Shown: positions 1 through 9,077, counted from the first letter of the stretch. The stretch: DNA of 64,000 bases from Nocardia neocaledoniensis (GCF_003182135.1 NZ_QGTL01000008.1:62001-126000), one strand, 5' to 3'. Notes: generated by a model from the sequence alone, not told the origin. Translations and numbers: made by a program.

Positions 1-1072
1 ACGGCTCGGTGACCGGCCCGCGCGCCCCGTCGCCGCCGGGGCCGGTCGCGGCGAGCGCGCCGCCGAGGCCGCGGATCTGGATGTTGAGCAGGGGTGCGAC
101 CGGCGCCTCGATGATCGTCTTCACGACCGCGTCGCCGAGATCGGTGAGCAGCTCGCCGCGGGACAGGGACGGGGTCGGGTCGGTGGGTTCGGCGGTGATG
201 GCGCCGATCCGGTCGGGCGTCATGGCGCCGCGGGTGTCGGTGAGCGCGCCCGCGATGGTGTCGAGCGAGCTGGTCAGCGCGCGGCCCTCGGCGGGGTCAC
301 CGAGGAAGGCGAAGTCGATGGCGACGGTCGGCGCGGCGCCGGGGAGCTGATAGCGCTGCAGCCATACCGAGAGCTCGGCGGGCGCCCCGGTGGTGAGCGC
401 GGTGAACGTCTCGAAGGCCTCCGCGGTGCGGTCGGCGGGCCAGCTCACCCGGCCGCCGTAGAGCTGGGGCAGCTCGAACAGGTCGAACTCCAGTGCCGTG
501 ACGATCCCGAAGTCGCCACCGCCGCCGCGCAGCGCCCAGAACAGTTCGGGGTCGGTGTCGGCGCTGATCCGCTGCCGCTCGCCCGCCGCGTCGACGATCT
601 CGAGCGCGGTGACCGCGTTCGCCGCCCAGCCGTGCGCGCGGGAGAACCACCCGAACCCGCCGCCCAGGGTGTAGCCCGTCACGCCGACGACGGGATTGCT
701 GCCCGCCAGGCCGGTGAGCCCGTGGGCGGCCGCCGCGGCCTGGACGCGTCCCCACTGCGCGCCGGAACCGACGCGGGCGGTCCGCCGGTCGGGGTCGACG
801 CTGATCTCGTCGAGCAGGCCGGTGCGCAGCAGGATGGCGCCGGCGATGTCGCCGGTGGCGCCGTGGCCGGTCGGCTGGGTCACCACGGTGCGGCCGGTGC
901 GCTGGGCGTGGCGCACGACCCGCGCGATGTCGTCGGCGTCGGCGGCCGTGACGACCGCGGCGACCGGTTGGCGCACGGCGGTGTTCCACGGCCGCGCGGC
1001 CTGCTCGAAGTCGTCCTCGCCCGGCAGCAGGACCGTCCCGCGGACAGCGGTGCGCAGCGCGTCGATTCCCAT
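1..1072 (-). CDS. FAD-binding oxidoreductase (BBE/6-hydroxynicotine oxidase-like), partial
   Basis: The frame stays open from ATG 1072 to the left edge, so only about the first 357 residues are present. The start has a GAGGAG Shine-Dalgarno 4-6 nt upstream. A PCMH-type FAD domain covers roughly residues 30-200: GHG (69-71) lies where this family attaches FAD to His, and a Gly-rich GVTGYTLGGGFGW block is at 130-142. Such enzymes oxidise small alcohols, amines or sugars; the substrate cannot be read here. The TetR gene directly upstream (7-nt gap, same strand) probably forms an operon with it. A berberine-bridge C-terminus would lie outside the window, so the exact subfamily is open. Confidence 0.8.
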   Translation of the reverse strand, partial: MGIDALRTAVRGTVLLPGEDDFEQAARPWNTAVRQPVAAVVTAADADDIARVVRHAQRTGRTVVTQPTGHGATGDIAGAILLRTGLLDEISVDPDRRTARVGSGAQWGRVQAAAAAHGLTGLAGSNPVVGVTGYTLGGGFGWFSRAHGWAANAVTALEIVDAAGERQRISADTDPELFWALRGGGGDFGIVTALEFDLFELPQLYGGRVSWPADRTAEAFETFTALTTGAPAELSVWLQRYQLPGAAPTVAIDFAFLGDPAEGRALTSSLDTIAGALTDTRGAMTPDRIGAITAEPTDPTPSLSRGELLTDLGDAVVKTIIEAPVAPLLNIQIRGLGGALAATGPGGDGARGPVTEP

Positions 1073-1079
1073 GTTCTCC

Positions 1080-1715
1080 TCATTCCCTCGTGGCTTCACC
1101 GAGTCGACGACGCGGGGAAGGCGACTGTGACACACCGGGTCCGAGGACGGTGTCCACCAGGTCATCGACCTCGGTGGGGTCGAGCGCGTCGGGGGTCATC
1201 AACCGCCGGTAGATCACCGCGCCCGCGAGCGCGGTCGCGGCCAGTTCGGGGTCGGCGCCGGACGGGAAGTCCCCGGCGGCGATGCCGTCGCGGACCGCGG
1301 CCACGAGCGTCGCGCGGCGCTCGGCGTTGTAGCGGTGGAACAGCTCGCGCAGCTCGTCGTTGCGCTCGGCGGCGTCGATGAGCGCGGGAGTGCAGTCGGC
1401 GACGAGCGAGCCGGTGAACGCCGTCGCCAGGTGATCGACGATGGCGACGACGCGTTGGCGCGGGGTCAGGTCGGACAGTGGATCGGCGGCCGAGCCGGGT
1501 TGGACGTTGAGCGAGCGCAGTGCGTCGGCGATGAGCGCGAGTTTGCCCGGCCAGTGCCGGTAGACGGTGCTCTTGGCGACGCCGCTGCGGCGGCACACCG
1601 ACTCGATGGCGAAGCCGCCGTAGCCGGCTTCGGCCAGTTCCGTCAGCGCGGCGGTGAGCACGCGGCGCCGGGAGGCGGTGATCCGCGGGTCGACGCGATT
1701 CTCGGCCTGGTCCAT
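1080..1715 (-). CDS. TetR/AcrR family transcriptional regulator
   Basis: A 211-residue protein with an N-terminal TetR helix-turn-helix at about residues 15-60 (ALTELAEAGYGGFAIESVC..SGVAKSTVYRHW) and a helical ligand-binding C-terminal half. ATG at 1715 was chosen over the preceding TTG. It is divergent from the VOC gene at 1787 and lies just upstream of the FAD oxidoreductase on the same strand. It probably represses itself, the oxidoreductase and perhaps the VOC gene from the 71-bp divergent spacer. Ligand unknown. Confidence 0.85.
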   Translation of the reverse strand: MDQAENRVDPRITASRRRVLTAALTELAEAGYGGFAIESVCRRSGVAKSTVYRHWPGKLALIADALRSLNVQPGSAADPLSDLTPRQRVVAIVDHLATAFTGSLVADCTPALIDAAERNDELRELFHRYNAERRATLVAAVRDGIAAGDFPSGADPELAATALAGAVIYRRLMTPDALDPTEVDDLVDTVLGPGVSQSPSPRRRLGEATRE

Positions 1716-1786
1716 CAAGCTATCGTACGGTATCGTTCTATAGCGAGACGCTACCGTTTCGTAGTTGACCGTCGAAGGAGGTCGAC
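1716..1786. promoter_or_regulatory. Divergent promoter/operator region of tetR and VOC genes
   Basis: A short AT-richer spacer. It holds near-palindromic runs around ATCGTACGGTATCG (about 1722-1735) and a related GCTACCG/TTTCG stretch just downstream, as expected for a TetR site overlapping divergent promoters. An AAGGAGG Shine-Dalgarno precedes the VOC start. The operator assignment is inferred from position and symmetry only. Confidence 0.4.
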
Positions 1787-2164
1787 ATGATCAACGTTCG
1801 CTACATCGTCGACGATGTCGACGTGGCCGTGCGCTTCTACACCGAGCGGCTCGGCTTCGCCGTCGTCATGCACGCACCGGCGGATTTCGCGATGCTCGAT
1901 CGCGAGGGCCTGCGGCTGCTGCTGAATCGCCCCGGCGCCGGCGGTGCCGGTCGCTCCGATGATCGAGGCAGACCCCCTGAACCGGGCGGCTGGAACCGAT
2001 TCCAGCTCGCCGTGCCGGATGTGGACGAGGCGCTCGCCGAGCTCGACCGCGCCGGTGTGCCGGTGCGGACGGGTGTCGTGGGGGGAGGCGGCGGGCGGCA
2101 GGCCGTGATCGAGGACCCGGCGGGCAACCCGATCGAACTCTTCGAGCCGAAGACCAACGAGTGA
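1787..2164 (+). CDS. VOC family (glyoxalase/bleomycin-resistance fold) protein
   Basis: A 125-residue single-module vicinal-oxygen-chelate protein. It starts NVRYIVDDVDVAVRFYTERLGF and ends AVIEDPAGNPIELFEP, the typical first and last beta-alpha-beta motifs of the fold. Members bind metal or small hydrophobic ligands as lyases, dioxygenases or drug-sequestering proteins; the activity here is unknown. A strong AAGGAGG site sits 6 nt before the ATG. It is divergent from the TetR gene and may be its target. A long GC hairpin follows the stop. Confidence 0.8.
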   Translation: MINVRYIVDDVDVAVRFYTERLGFAVVMHAPADFAMLDREGLRLLLNRPGAGGAGRSDDRGRPPEPGGWNRFQLAVPDVDEALAELDRAGVPVRTGVVGGGGGRQAVIEDPAGNPIELFEPKTNE

Positions 2165-2198
2165 GGCCCAGGTCGGGATCGCTCCCGGCCTGGGCCTC
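2163..2198 (+). terminator. Hairpin after the VOC gene
   Basis: Perfect 10-bp stem GAGGCCCAGG / CCTGGGCCTC with an inner TCGGGA..TCCCGG extension. It overlaps the stop codon. There is no U tract, as is common in high-GC actinobacteria. It also separates the gene from the convergent tRNA-His. Confidence 0.6.
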
Positions 2199-2204
2199 GG
2201 TGGG

Positions 2205-2278
2205 GGTGAGTGACGGGACTCGAACCCGCGACAGCCAGGATCACAACCTGGTGCTCTACCAACTGAACTACACTCACC
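2205..2278 (-). tRNA. tRNA-His (GTG)
   Basis: The minus strand folds as a full cloverleaf: acceptor GTGAGTG/CACTCAC, D arm with AGTTGGTAGAG, anticodon stem CAGGT/ATCCTG around loop TTGTGAT (anticodon GTG), and T arm GCGGG TTCGAGT CCCGT. An extra 5' G faces a C at the discriminator position, the identity feature of tRNA-His. CCA is not encoded. Confidence 0.95.
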
Positions 2279-2332
2279 ATCGCCGGTGAATCACCGGCGC
2301 CGTAGATACTAGCGTGTTTCGGGCGTCAGGCC

Positions 2333-2971
2333 CTAATCCGCTGGTCGGGGGCTTGTTCCGGTGACATCCACGGCCTCGGTGACCGCTTCGGCGACCGCGG
2401 CGATCTCGGTGGTCGACGGCCCGGGCAGCGGGACGAACGCCGTGCGGCGGTAGTACTCGAGCTCGCGGATGGATTCCTTGATGTCGGCCAGCGCCCGGTG
2501 CGCCAGACCCTTTTCGGGCTGCCCGAAGTAGATGCGCGGGTACCAGCGCCGGCACAGCTCCTTGATCGAGCTCACGTCGACCATGCGGTAGTGCAGGTGC
2601 TCGTCGAGCTCGGGCATGTCGCGGGCGATGAAGCCGCGGTCGGTGGCGATCGAGTTGCCGCACAGCGGAACCGTGCGCGCGGTGGGCGCGTACTCGCGGA
2701 TGTAGGCGAGCACCTCGGCCTGGGCCTGCTCGAGCGTCACCGTGGAACGCCGAACCTCTTCGGTGAGACCGGATTTCGCGTGCATCTCGGCGACGACCGG
2801 TGGCATGCAGGCCAGCGCGGCGTCGTCGGCGTGGATGACGATGTCGACACCGTCACCGAGGATGTTCAGGTCGCTGTCGGTCACGAGCGCGGCGATCTCG
2901 ATCAGCTTGTCGCTGTCGAGACGGAGCCCCGTCATCTCGCAATCCATCCAGACCAGGAGTTTGTCGGACAC
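2333..2971 (-). CDS. orn: Oligoribonuclease
   Basis: A 3'-5' exoribonuclease of the DEDDh family that degrades 2-5 nt RNAs and linear c-di-NMP products. A 212-residue frame starts at GTG 2971. The first acidic pair is in WMDCEMTGL (near residue 10), the middle motif is GNSIATDRGFIARDMPELD, and the end motif is HRALADIKESI (His + Asp). Length matches bacterial Orn. The frame could extend upstream, but homology begins at VSDKLLVWMDCE and an AGGGTGG-like site lies upstream. It is divergent from the HerA-like gene. Confidence 0.95.
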   Translation of the reverse strand: MSDKLLVWMDCEMTGLRLDSDKLIEIAALVTDSDLNILGDGVDIVIHADDAALACMPPVVAEMHAKSGLTEEVRRSTVTLEQAQAEVLAYIREYAPTARTVPLCGNSIATDRGFIARDMPELDEHLHYRMVDVSSIKELCRRWYPRIYFGQPEKGLAHRALADIKESIRELEYYRRTAFVPLPGPSTTEIAAVAEAVTEAVDVTGTSPRPAD

Positions 2972-3137
2972 CTGAGCCACCCTAACGGTGGGCGGGCGCG
3001 CCCGGGCGGCAGGTGTGTCGTGCGGGCGAGGCGGGACCAGGAGTTGACCGGCGGCGATACAGTTTGCCTTGATCTCCCCGCACCACGTTTCGAGCATTTC
3101 TTGCGTACGGCAGTTGTGACCAGACGGAGGACGCGCG

Positions 3138-4805
3138 ATGACCACCCCCCAGGAGAAGGCGGCAGCGGCCCGCAAGGCGGCCGAGGAGGCGGCCCGGGTC
3201 GCCGCGGAGGCCGCGGCCGCCGCCGAGGCCGCCGAGCAGGAGGCCGCGGCCGCGAGCAGCGAATCATCGCCAGCGCCCGCGGCTTCCAGCGAGGCCGCCG
3301 AGATCGCCGCGGGCTACGCCTTCGACGGACCCGCGCTCGAACTCGGCACCGTGATGGTCGGTGGCGCCGCGGATCCCGCTGCGCGCGTGCGCATTCCGCT
3401 GCGGATGATGAACCGGCACGGCTTGGTCGCCGGGGCCACCGGCACCGGCAAGACCAAGACGCTGCAGGGCATCGCCGAGCACCTGTCGCGGGCCGGGGTG
3501 CCCGTGGTGATGGCCGACATCAAGGGCGACCTGTCGGGGCTGAGCGAACCCGGCGCCGACAACGACAAGATCAGGGCGCGCGCCGCCGAGACCGGCGCGA
3601 CCGACTGGGCGCCGCGCTCGTACCCGACGGAGTTCGTCTCGCTCGGCACCGGCGGCATCGGCGTGCCGATCCGGGCGACCATCACCTCGTTCGGCCCGAT
3701 CCTGCTCAGCAAGGTCCTCGGCCTCAACGACACCCAGGAATCCACGCTCGGCCTGATCTTCCACTGGGCCGATCAGCGTGGCCTCGCGCTGCTCGACCTG
3801 AAGGACCTGCGGGCAGTGATCACCCACCTGACCAGCCCGGAGGGCAAGGAAGACCTCAAGGGCATCGGCGGGGTCTCGGCGCAGACGGCCGGAGTGATCC
3901 TGCGCGCGCTGGTGAATCTGGAGGCCGAGGGCGGCGACACCTTCTTCGGCGAACCCGAACTCGACCCCGCCGACCTGCTGCGCACCGCGGGCGGTCAGGG
4001 CGTGATCACACTGTTCGAACTCGGTCAGCAGGCCGCGCGGCCGGTGCTGTTCTCCACCTTCCTGATGTGGGTGCTCGCCGATCTGTTCCAGACGCTGCCC
4101 GAGGAGGGCGATCTCGACAAACCCAAGCTGGTCTTCATTTTCGACGAGGCGCATCTGCTGTTCGCCGAGGCGTCCAAGGCGTTCCTGCAGCAGGTGGAAC
4201 AGACGGTGAAGCTGATCCGGTCCAAGGGGGTCGGCGTGTTCTTCTGCACGCAGCTGCCCACCGACATCCCGAATCCGGTGCTGTCCCAGCTCGGCGCCCG
4301 CGTGCAGCACGCGCTGCGCGCCTTCACCCCCGACGATCAGAAGGCGCTGTCGAAGACGGTGCGCACCTACCCGAAGTCGGCGGTCTACGACCTCGAGGAG
4401 GCGCTCACCTCGCTGGGCACGGGCGAGGCGATCGTCACCGTGCTCTCGGAGAAGGGCGCGCCGACGCCGGTCGCCTGGACCAGGATCGCGCCGCCGAGCT
4501 CGCTGATGGACACCATCGGTGACGACGCCATCAAGTCCAAGGCGCTGTCGAGCCCGCTGCAGGGCAAGTACGGCCAGAGCGTCGACCGGGAGTCGGCCTA
4601 CGAGATGCTGCTGGCGAGCGTCGCCGCCGCCGAACCGGAGCCGGCCGCGCCCCAGTCGCCGGGCCCCGCGCAGGCGCAGCGGGAGGAGGACTCCGCGGCC
4701 GAACGGATCATGAAGAACCCGGCGGTGAAGAGCTTCCTGCGCTCGGCGGCGAGCGCGGCGGGCCGGGAGATCAGCCGTAGTCTGTTCGGTACCCGCAGGC
4801 GTTAG
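3138..4805 (+). CDS. HerA-like P-loop ATPase (DUF853 family)
   Basis: A 555-residue protein. An Ala/Glu-rich, probably coiled N-terminus (1-50) precedes a FtsK/HerA-type ATPase: Walker A GATGTGKT at 99-106, Walker B LVFIFDEAH near 331-339, and a sensor-like FFCTQLPTDIP segment. The C-terminus (about 480-555) is Pro/Ala-rich with a basic tail. The family is often annotated as 'helicase HerA-like/DUF853' and its role is poorly known; no NurA-type nuclease is adjacent. GGAGG lies upstream of the ATG. It is divergent from orn. Confidence 0.85.
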   Translation: MTTPQEKAAAARKAAEEAARVAAEAAAAAEAAEQEAAAASSESSPAPAASSEAAEIAAGYAFDGPALELGTVMVGGAADPAARVRIPLRMMNRHGLVAGATGTGKTKTLQGIAEHLSRAGVPVVMADIKGDLSGLSEPGADNDKIRARAAETGATDWAPRSYPTEFVSLGTGGIGVPIRATITSFGPILLSKVLGLNDTQESTLGLIFHWADQRGLALLDLKDLRAVITHLTSPEGKEDLKGIGGVSAQTAGVILRALVNLEAEGGDTFFGEPELDPADLLRTAGGQGVITLFELGQQAARPVLFSTFLMWVLADLFQTLPEEGDLDKPKLVFIFDEAHLLFAEASKAFLQQVEQTVKLIRSKGVGVFFCTQLPTDIPNPVLSQLGARVQHALRAFTPDDQKALSKTVRTYPKSAVYDLEEALTSLGTGEAIVTVLSEKGAPTPVAWTRIAPPSSLMDTIGDDAIKSKALSSPLQGKYGQSVDRESAYEMLLASVAAAEPEPAAPQSPGPAQAQREEDSAAERIMKNPAVKSFLRSAASAAGREISRSLFGTRRR

Positions 4806-4830
4806 CGCGCCCGAAAGCCCATGGTCTCGG

Positions 4831-5160
4831 TCAGCTGCTGCCGAACCAGCCCCAGGGGAACCAGTGGTGGCCGCCGCGGCCGCGGTCACAGCGGTCCCAG
4901 TCGCGGTCGTTCCAGTGGTTGCGGCCCCAGTCCTTGTCGCACCGGTGGCCGCGGTCGCGGTCGCAGTACTCCCAGTCGTGATGATTCCAGTTGTCGCAGC
5001 GCGGGTGGTGGGGGTTGGCGTGCACCACCGAGGGCGTGGCTGCGGGGAGGGCGACGGCGGGCGCCGCCGTCGTCAGCGGGAAGATGGCCGCCGCACCGGT
5101 CACCGCCGCGCACAGGATCAGCCGGCGCAGACCGGCCTCGTGTGTCGTCTCGGTCTTCAT
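4831..5160 (-). CDS. Small secreted His/Trp/Asp/Arg-rich protein
   Basis: A 109-residue protein with a Sec signal peptide (basic RR, hydrophobic LILCAAVTGAAAIFPLTTAAPAVA). Its mature part, from about residue 50, is a repetitive low-complexity chain of HH, NH, DW, DRD and CD units (for example CDNWNHHDWEYCDRDRGH) ending in GGHHWFPWGWFGSS. Six Cys/His clusters suggest metal or surface binding, but no domain is recognised. The start at 5160 has GGAAGAGG upstream; the frame extends further without support. Confidence 0.65.
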   Translation of the reverse strand: MKTETTHEAGLRRLILCAAVTGAAAIFPLTTAAPAVALPAATPSVVHANPHHPRCDNWNHHDWEYCDRDRGHRCDKDWGRNHWNDRDWDRCDRGRGGHHWFPWGWFGSS

Positions 5161-5305
5161 GATCGCCTCTTCCGGTGCGCTGGTCACCGGACTTCACGCA
5201 CCGTGTGTCGAGTGTGGTTGACAATCCCCGACCACCTCGATCGTAGGCGTGTGACCGGGCCGACCACCAGCCCGGCAAGCCGCTGTTCGGCCGCAATGCC
5301 CGCCG

Positions 5306-6637
5306 CTACACCGCCGCGGGCGCGCCCGGCCGAGGCGGATCCGTGACCTCGCGCATCAGCAGGTCCGCGGTCGTCTCGCGGCGCAGCAGCTGCCTGGTCC
5401 GGCCGCCGCTGACGGCGACGATCGGCGGTCGGCCGACGGTGCGGTAGGTCGAGGCGAGGCCGTGGTGATAGGCGCCGGTGCAGGGCACGGCGAGCACTTC
5501 ACCGGGACGCAGATCCGCGGGCAGTCGCACGCCGGTGGCGAGGAGTTCGCCCGACTCGGTGTCCCTGGCCGCGATCGACGTCGTCCGCTGGGCGCCGGTG
5601 GGGTGCCGGTTCACGACCACCGCGCCGTCGTGCCCGCGGCCTCGGCCGCAACCGCCGCCGTCGATGAGGACGCGGTGCCCGCCCTCGGCGGTCTCGGTGA
5701 CGGCGAGCACCCGGTAGAGCGTGACCCCTGCCCTGGCCACGATCGCGCGCCCGGGTTCCATGGTGATCATCGGGCGGGGGAAGCGGTGGCGCGCGCAGCC
5801 GGCGTCGAGGGCGTCGTCGAGGATGTCGGCGAGCTCGCGCAGGTTCAGTTCGGCGTCGCCGCCGCGATAGGCCACCGCGTGCCCGCCGCCGATGTCGAGG
5901 TGGGTGAGCAGCAGGCCGTATTCGTGGTCGATCCAGGCCATTTCGCGGATCATCCGGCGGATCGCCTCGCCGTAGTGGTCGGGATTGTGGATCTGCGCGC
6001 CGAGATGGCAATGCAGGCCGGTGAGCCGGAGAGCGGGCTGGGCGGCGATCCTGGCCACGGCGGTCTCGAACGATCCGCTGCCCACCGGAAAGCCGAAATG
6101 CGAGCTGCCCGGGACATCGATGCCGGGGTCGACGCGCAGCAGCAGTTGCACCGGCTCGACCGCCAGCGCGGCCAGCAGGGTGATCTCGGTCAGCGAGCCG
6201 ACGACGATGCGTCCCACGCCGCACTCGATGGCGGCCCGCAGTTCGTCGGAGGTCTTGCCATTGCCGTTCATGACGATCCGGCGTGGATCGATGCCGGCGG
6301 CGAGGGCGATCGACAGTTCGCCTGTCGAGCCGACCTGCACCGACAGCCCCTCCTGGGCGACCCAGCGCGCCACCTCGCCGACCATCAGGGCGGTGCCCGC
6401 GTAGACGATCTCGGCGTCGGGGAAGTGCTTGCGATAGGCGCGGCAGCGGTCCCGCACCTCGGCCTCGTCGACCACGTGGACGGGGGTGCCGAACTCGTCG
6501 GCGATATCGCTGAGCGCGACCCCGCCGAGCGTGACGCGGCCCTCGTCGTCGTAATGGGTGTCGGCGGGCCAGACGGCGGGATCCAGCCGCGGCACGGTGG
6601 TCGCGCGTAACGAAGGGAAGATCTCGAGCAACGTCAC
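5306..6637 (-). CDS. Diaminopimelate decarboxylase-like protein lacking the PLP lysine
   Basis: A 443-residue fold-type III (alanine-racemase fold) protein aligning along its length with LysA: HVVDEAEVRDRCRAYRKHF, GLHCHLGAQ, LDIGGG, TMEPGRAIVARAG, GAYHHGLASTYRTVGRP. In LysA the PLP Schiff-base Lys sits in a YAxKA motif; here the DNA reads Y-A-G-T-A-L (Thr). The C-terminal CESGD active-site Cys motif reads T-E-S-G-E. Both catalytic residues are therefore replaced, although the frame is intact. It starts at GTG with AGGAGA upstream. It may be a regulatory or substrate-binding pseudoenzyme; decarboxylase activity is unlikely. Confidence 0.75.
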   Translation of the reverse strand: MTLLEIFPSLRATTVPRLDPAVWPADTHYDDEGRVTLGGVALSDIADEFGTPVHVVDEAEVRDRCRAYRKHFPDAEIVYAGTALMVGEVARWVAQEGLSVQVGSTGELSIALAAGIDPRRIVMNGNGKTSDELRAAIECGVGRIVVGSLTEITLLAALAVEPVQLLLRVDPGIDVPGSSHFGFPVGSGSFETAVARIAAQPALRLTGLHCHLGAQIHNPDHYGEAIRRMIREMAWIDHEYGLLLTHLDIGGGHAVAYRGGDAELNLRELADILDDALDAGCARHRFPRPMITMEPGRAIVARAGVTLYRVLAVTETAEGGHRVLIDGGGCGRGRGHDGAVVVNRHPTGAQRTTSIAARDTESGELLATGVRLPADLRPGEVLAVPCTGAYHHGLASTYRTVGRPPIVAVSGGRTRQLLRRETTADLLMREVTDPPRPGAPAAV

Positions 6638-6790
6638 GGTGTCTCCTGGGGACGCCCCCGCGCTCCGACGGCGGGGCCGACTCCAGGACTACGCCGTTGG
6701 CGGGCCGCCGGACGCGCTGTTGACGAGTCCTTGACCCCCGGCCGGACGTTCCTGACGGGTTGCTGACACCGCCGCCCCGTCAGGGGTCGT

Positions 6791-7594
6791 TCAGCCGCCG
6801 AGCTTCTTGTAGAACGCGCCCGCGATCGGGGCGGTCACCGCGCGCGGGCCGTAGTTGCCCGCCACGCTCATACCCTTGCTGATCAGGCCGGGCACGATGC
6901 GCATCTTGTTGCGGGCCAGCGCGTCGATGGAGACCTTGGCGGTGTACTCCGAGGAGACCCAGAGGAAGTCGGGGACCATCTTGTCGACGATCGACTCGTC
7001 CTCGGGCGCCGGTGTTTCCGTGCGGACCGGGCCCGGGGCCAGCAACGTGACATGGACGCCGGTGCCCTTGAGCTCGCCGCGCAGCGACTCGGAGAAGGTG
7101 TTGGCGAACGCCTTGGACGCGGCGTAGGTGGCGTTGTTCGGGATCGGCATGTTGCCCGCGGCCGAACCGCTGATCAGGATGCCGCCCGCCTTGCGCTCGA
7201 GCATGCCCGGCAGCACGGCCAGGGTCAGATCGTGCACGGCGGTCGCGTTGAGTTCCATCTGCGCGCGCTCGTAGGCGAAATCCAGCTCGGCGACCGGGCC
7301 GAAGGTGGCGATGCCCGCGTTGTTGCACAGGACCGCGATGTCGCGCACCGCGAGCTCGTCGACCAGGCTGGCCCGCTGGGTCCGATCGGCGAGGTCGACC
7401 GCGCGCACCTCGGCGGTGATCCCGTGCGCCAGCGTCAGCCGCTGGGCCAGTTCGGTGAGGATCTCACCGCGCCGCGCGACCAGGATCAACGAGTAGCCGC
7501 GCCCCGCCAGCTCGGCGGCCAGCGCGGTACCGATACCGGAGGACGCGCCGGTGACGACGGCACGATTGTCTGCAGTGGGGGAGGGCAAGCTCAC
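6791..7594 (-). CDS. Short-chain dehydrogenase/reductase (SDR)
   Basis: A classical SDR of 267 residues. It has cofactor motif TGASSGIG near residue 16, NNAG near 90, catalytic Ser in ILISGSAAG and YAASK near 160, and PGPVRTET after the active site. The arrangement favours NADP(H) (VARRGE after beta-2). The start is GTG at 7594; the longer open frame upstream crosses the divergent gene and is not coding. Similar actinobacterial SDRs act on lipids or ketones; the substrate is unknown. Confidence 0.85.
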   Translation of the reverse strand: MSLPSPTADNRAVVTGASSGIGTALAAELAGRGYSLILVARRGEILTELAQRLTLAHGITAEVRAVDLADRTQRASLVDELAVRDIAVLCNNAGIATFGPVAELDFAYERAQMELNATAVHDLTLAVLPGMLERKAGGILISGSAAGNMPIPNNATYAASKAFANTFSESLRGELKGTGVHVTLLAPGPVRTETPAPEDESIVDKMVPDFLWVSSEYTAKVSIDALARNKMRIVPGLISKGMSVAGNYGPRAVTAPIAGAFYKKLGG

Positions 7595-7765
7595 CCGGGC
7601 GAGCTTAGGGGATCTGCCCCTGACAGCGCCGACCGAGCCGGGATCGGGGGATCCGGTCATAGGCTGACAGTCGACATGACGGCACCGGTATCCAAACCCA
7701 CCCGAAGGGTCGGTGGCTGCGAGCGCCGGTGGGTCGGCCGCGGGGGCGAGCGGAGGCGAGAGATC

Positions 7766-8848
7766 ATGACCGGATCGCAGGTCTTCGGGATGGGGGACGA
7801 GCCGATGGCTGCGCCGACCTGGCCTGCGCTGACCGAGGACGAGATCGTCCGGGCGGTCGCCGCGACCTGGGGCGGACCGGGGCCCGCGGAGGTCGAATGG
7901 CGCAGTGCGCGCCCGCTGTCGTCGACGGTGGGTGTGCGGCTGGCCGACGGGGCGCGGCTGGTCGTGAAGCGGCTCCCGCTGCGCCTGCGTGACCAGGCAG
8001 CCCTCGCCGAGGAACACCGGTTCATGGCGCACCTGCGCACGCGGGGCATTCCGGTGCCCGAAGTCCGTGCCGCCGTCGGTCCCGCGAGGTTCGTCTACGA
8101 AGTCCAGCGGGCGGGGGTGGGGGAGGACCGGTACCGGGCCGACTTCTCGTGGACGCCGTACCGGGACGACACCGACGCGGCGGGAGCTGGGGCCATGCTG
8201 GCGCGCCTGCACCTTGCCGCCGAGGGCTATGACGCACCGGCCCGTCCCGCGCGCCCCCTGGTGGCGAGCCTGCACGGAGACGGTGTCGCGAGTGCGTTCG
8301 ACTGGCACCTCGCCCGGCGCCCGGCGCTGGCGCGATTCCTTGCCGACCGCGACCGGCGTGCCGAGATCCCGGAGACGCGAGTCGATCTCACCGGGGTGGC
8401 GCCGCTGTGGACGCACGGTGACTGGCATCCCACGAACCTGCTCTGGGATCGCGACGAGGTGTCCACCGTGTTCGACTTCGGTCTCGCCGACCGCACCGCC
8501 GCCGTCTTCGACCTGGCCACCGCCGTCGAACGTACTGCGGTGGACTGGGTTTCGCTGCGCGACAGTGGTCCCGCGCATGTTCGCGACGACCAGGTGCGCG
8601 CTCTGCTCGAGGGCTACCGATCGGTGCGCCCGCTCGACCGCGCCGAACAGATCGCGCTCGCCGACCTGCTCCCGCTGGTCCACATCGGCTACGAGCTCTC
8701 GGAGATCGACTACTTCCTCACCGTCGCCGGCGAACCCCGAAATGCCGACATCGCTTACCAGGATTGGCTGCTCGGTCACCTCGCCTGGTTCCGCACACCG
8801 GCGGGCCGATCGCTGCGCGCCCTCGTCCGCGACTGTGCCGCCGGGTGA
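7766..8848 (+). CDS. Aminoglycoside phosphotransferase-fold (APH) kinase-like protein
   Basis: A 360-residue protein of the APH/choline-kinase fold: Lys in ARLVVKRLPLRL (ATP-binding), Brenner catalytic loop THGDWHPTNLLW and metal-binding VFDFGLADR, with a C-terminal helical region. These kinases phosphorylate small metabolites or antibiotics, or are inactive homologues. GCGGAGG lies 10 nt before the ATG. It is divergent from the SDR gene. No resistance role can be assigned from sequence. Confidence 0.8.
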   Translation: MTGSQVFGMGDEPMAAPTWPALTEDEIVRAVAATWGGPGPAEVEWRSARPLSSTVGVRLADGARLVVKRLPLRLRDQAALAEEHRFMAHLRTRGIPVPEVRAAVGPARFVYEVQRAGVGEDRYRADFSWTPYRDDTDAAGAGAMLARLHLAAEGYDAPARPARPLVASLHGDGVASAFDWHLARRPALARFLADRDRRAEIPETRVDLTGVAPLWTHGDWHPTNLLWDRDEVSTVFDFGLADRTAAVFDLATAVERTAVDWVSLRDSGPAHVRDDQVRALLEGYRSVRPLDRAEQIALADLLPLVHIGYELSEIDYFLTVAGEPRNADIAYQDWLLGHLAWFRTPAGRSLRALVRDCAAG

Positions 8849-8992
8849 CCCGAGAAGTCGCTCGCCCGGTTCCCCTCGACATCACCACGCCGGGCGACCG
8901 CCGTCGGGCCCTGCCGCGTGGCGGACTCGGGCAGCTCCGGCCGCGCAATGGTGTGGCTCATCGTGGCGCCGCGCGCGCACCCGCCGAGAAGA

Positions 8993-9038
8993 GCACCGCC
9001 CCGCCCACCGGATGCGAGTTCGGCGGACGGGGCGGTGC
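8993..9038. terminator. Bidirectional terminator between convergent genes
   Basis: An 11-bp perfect stem GCACCGCCCCG / CGGGGCGGTGC with a 24-nt loop, between the ends of the APH-like gene and fadH. Confidence 0.6.
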
Positions 9039-9077
9039 GACGATCGTCCGTCGCGTCGGACGACCGGGCTCGGGGGA

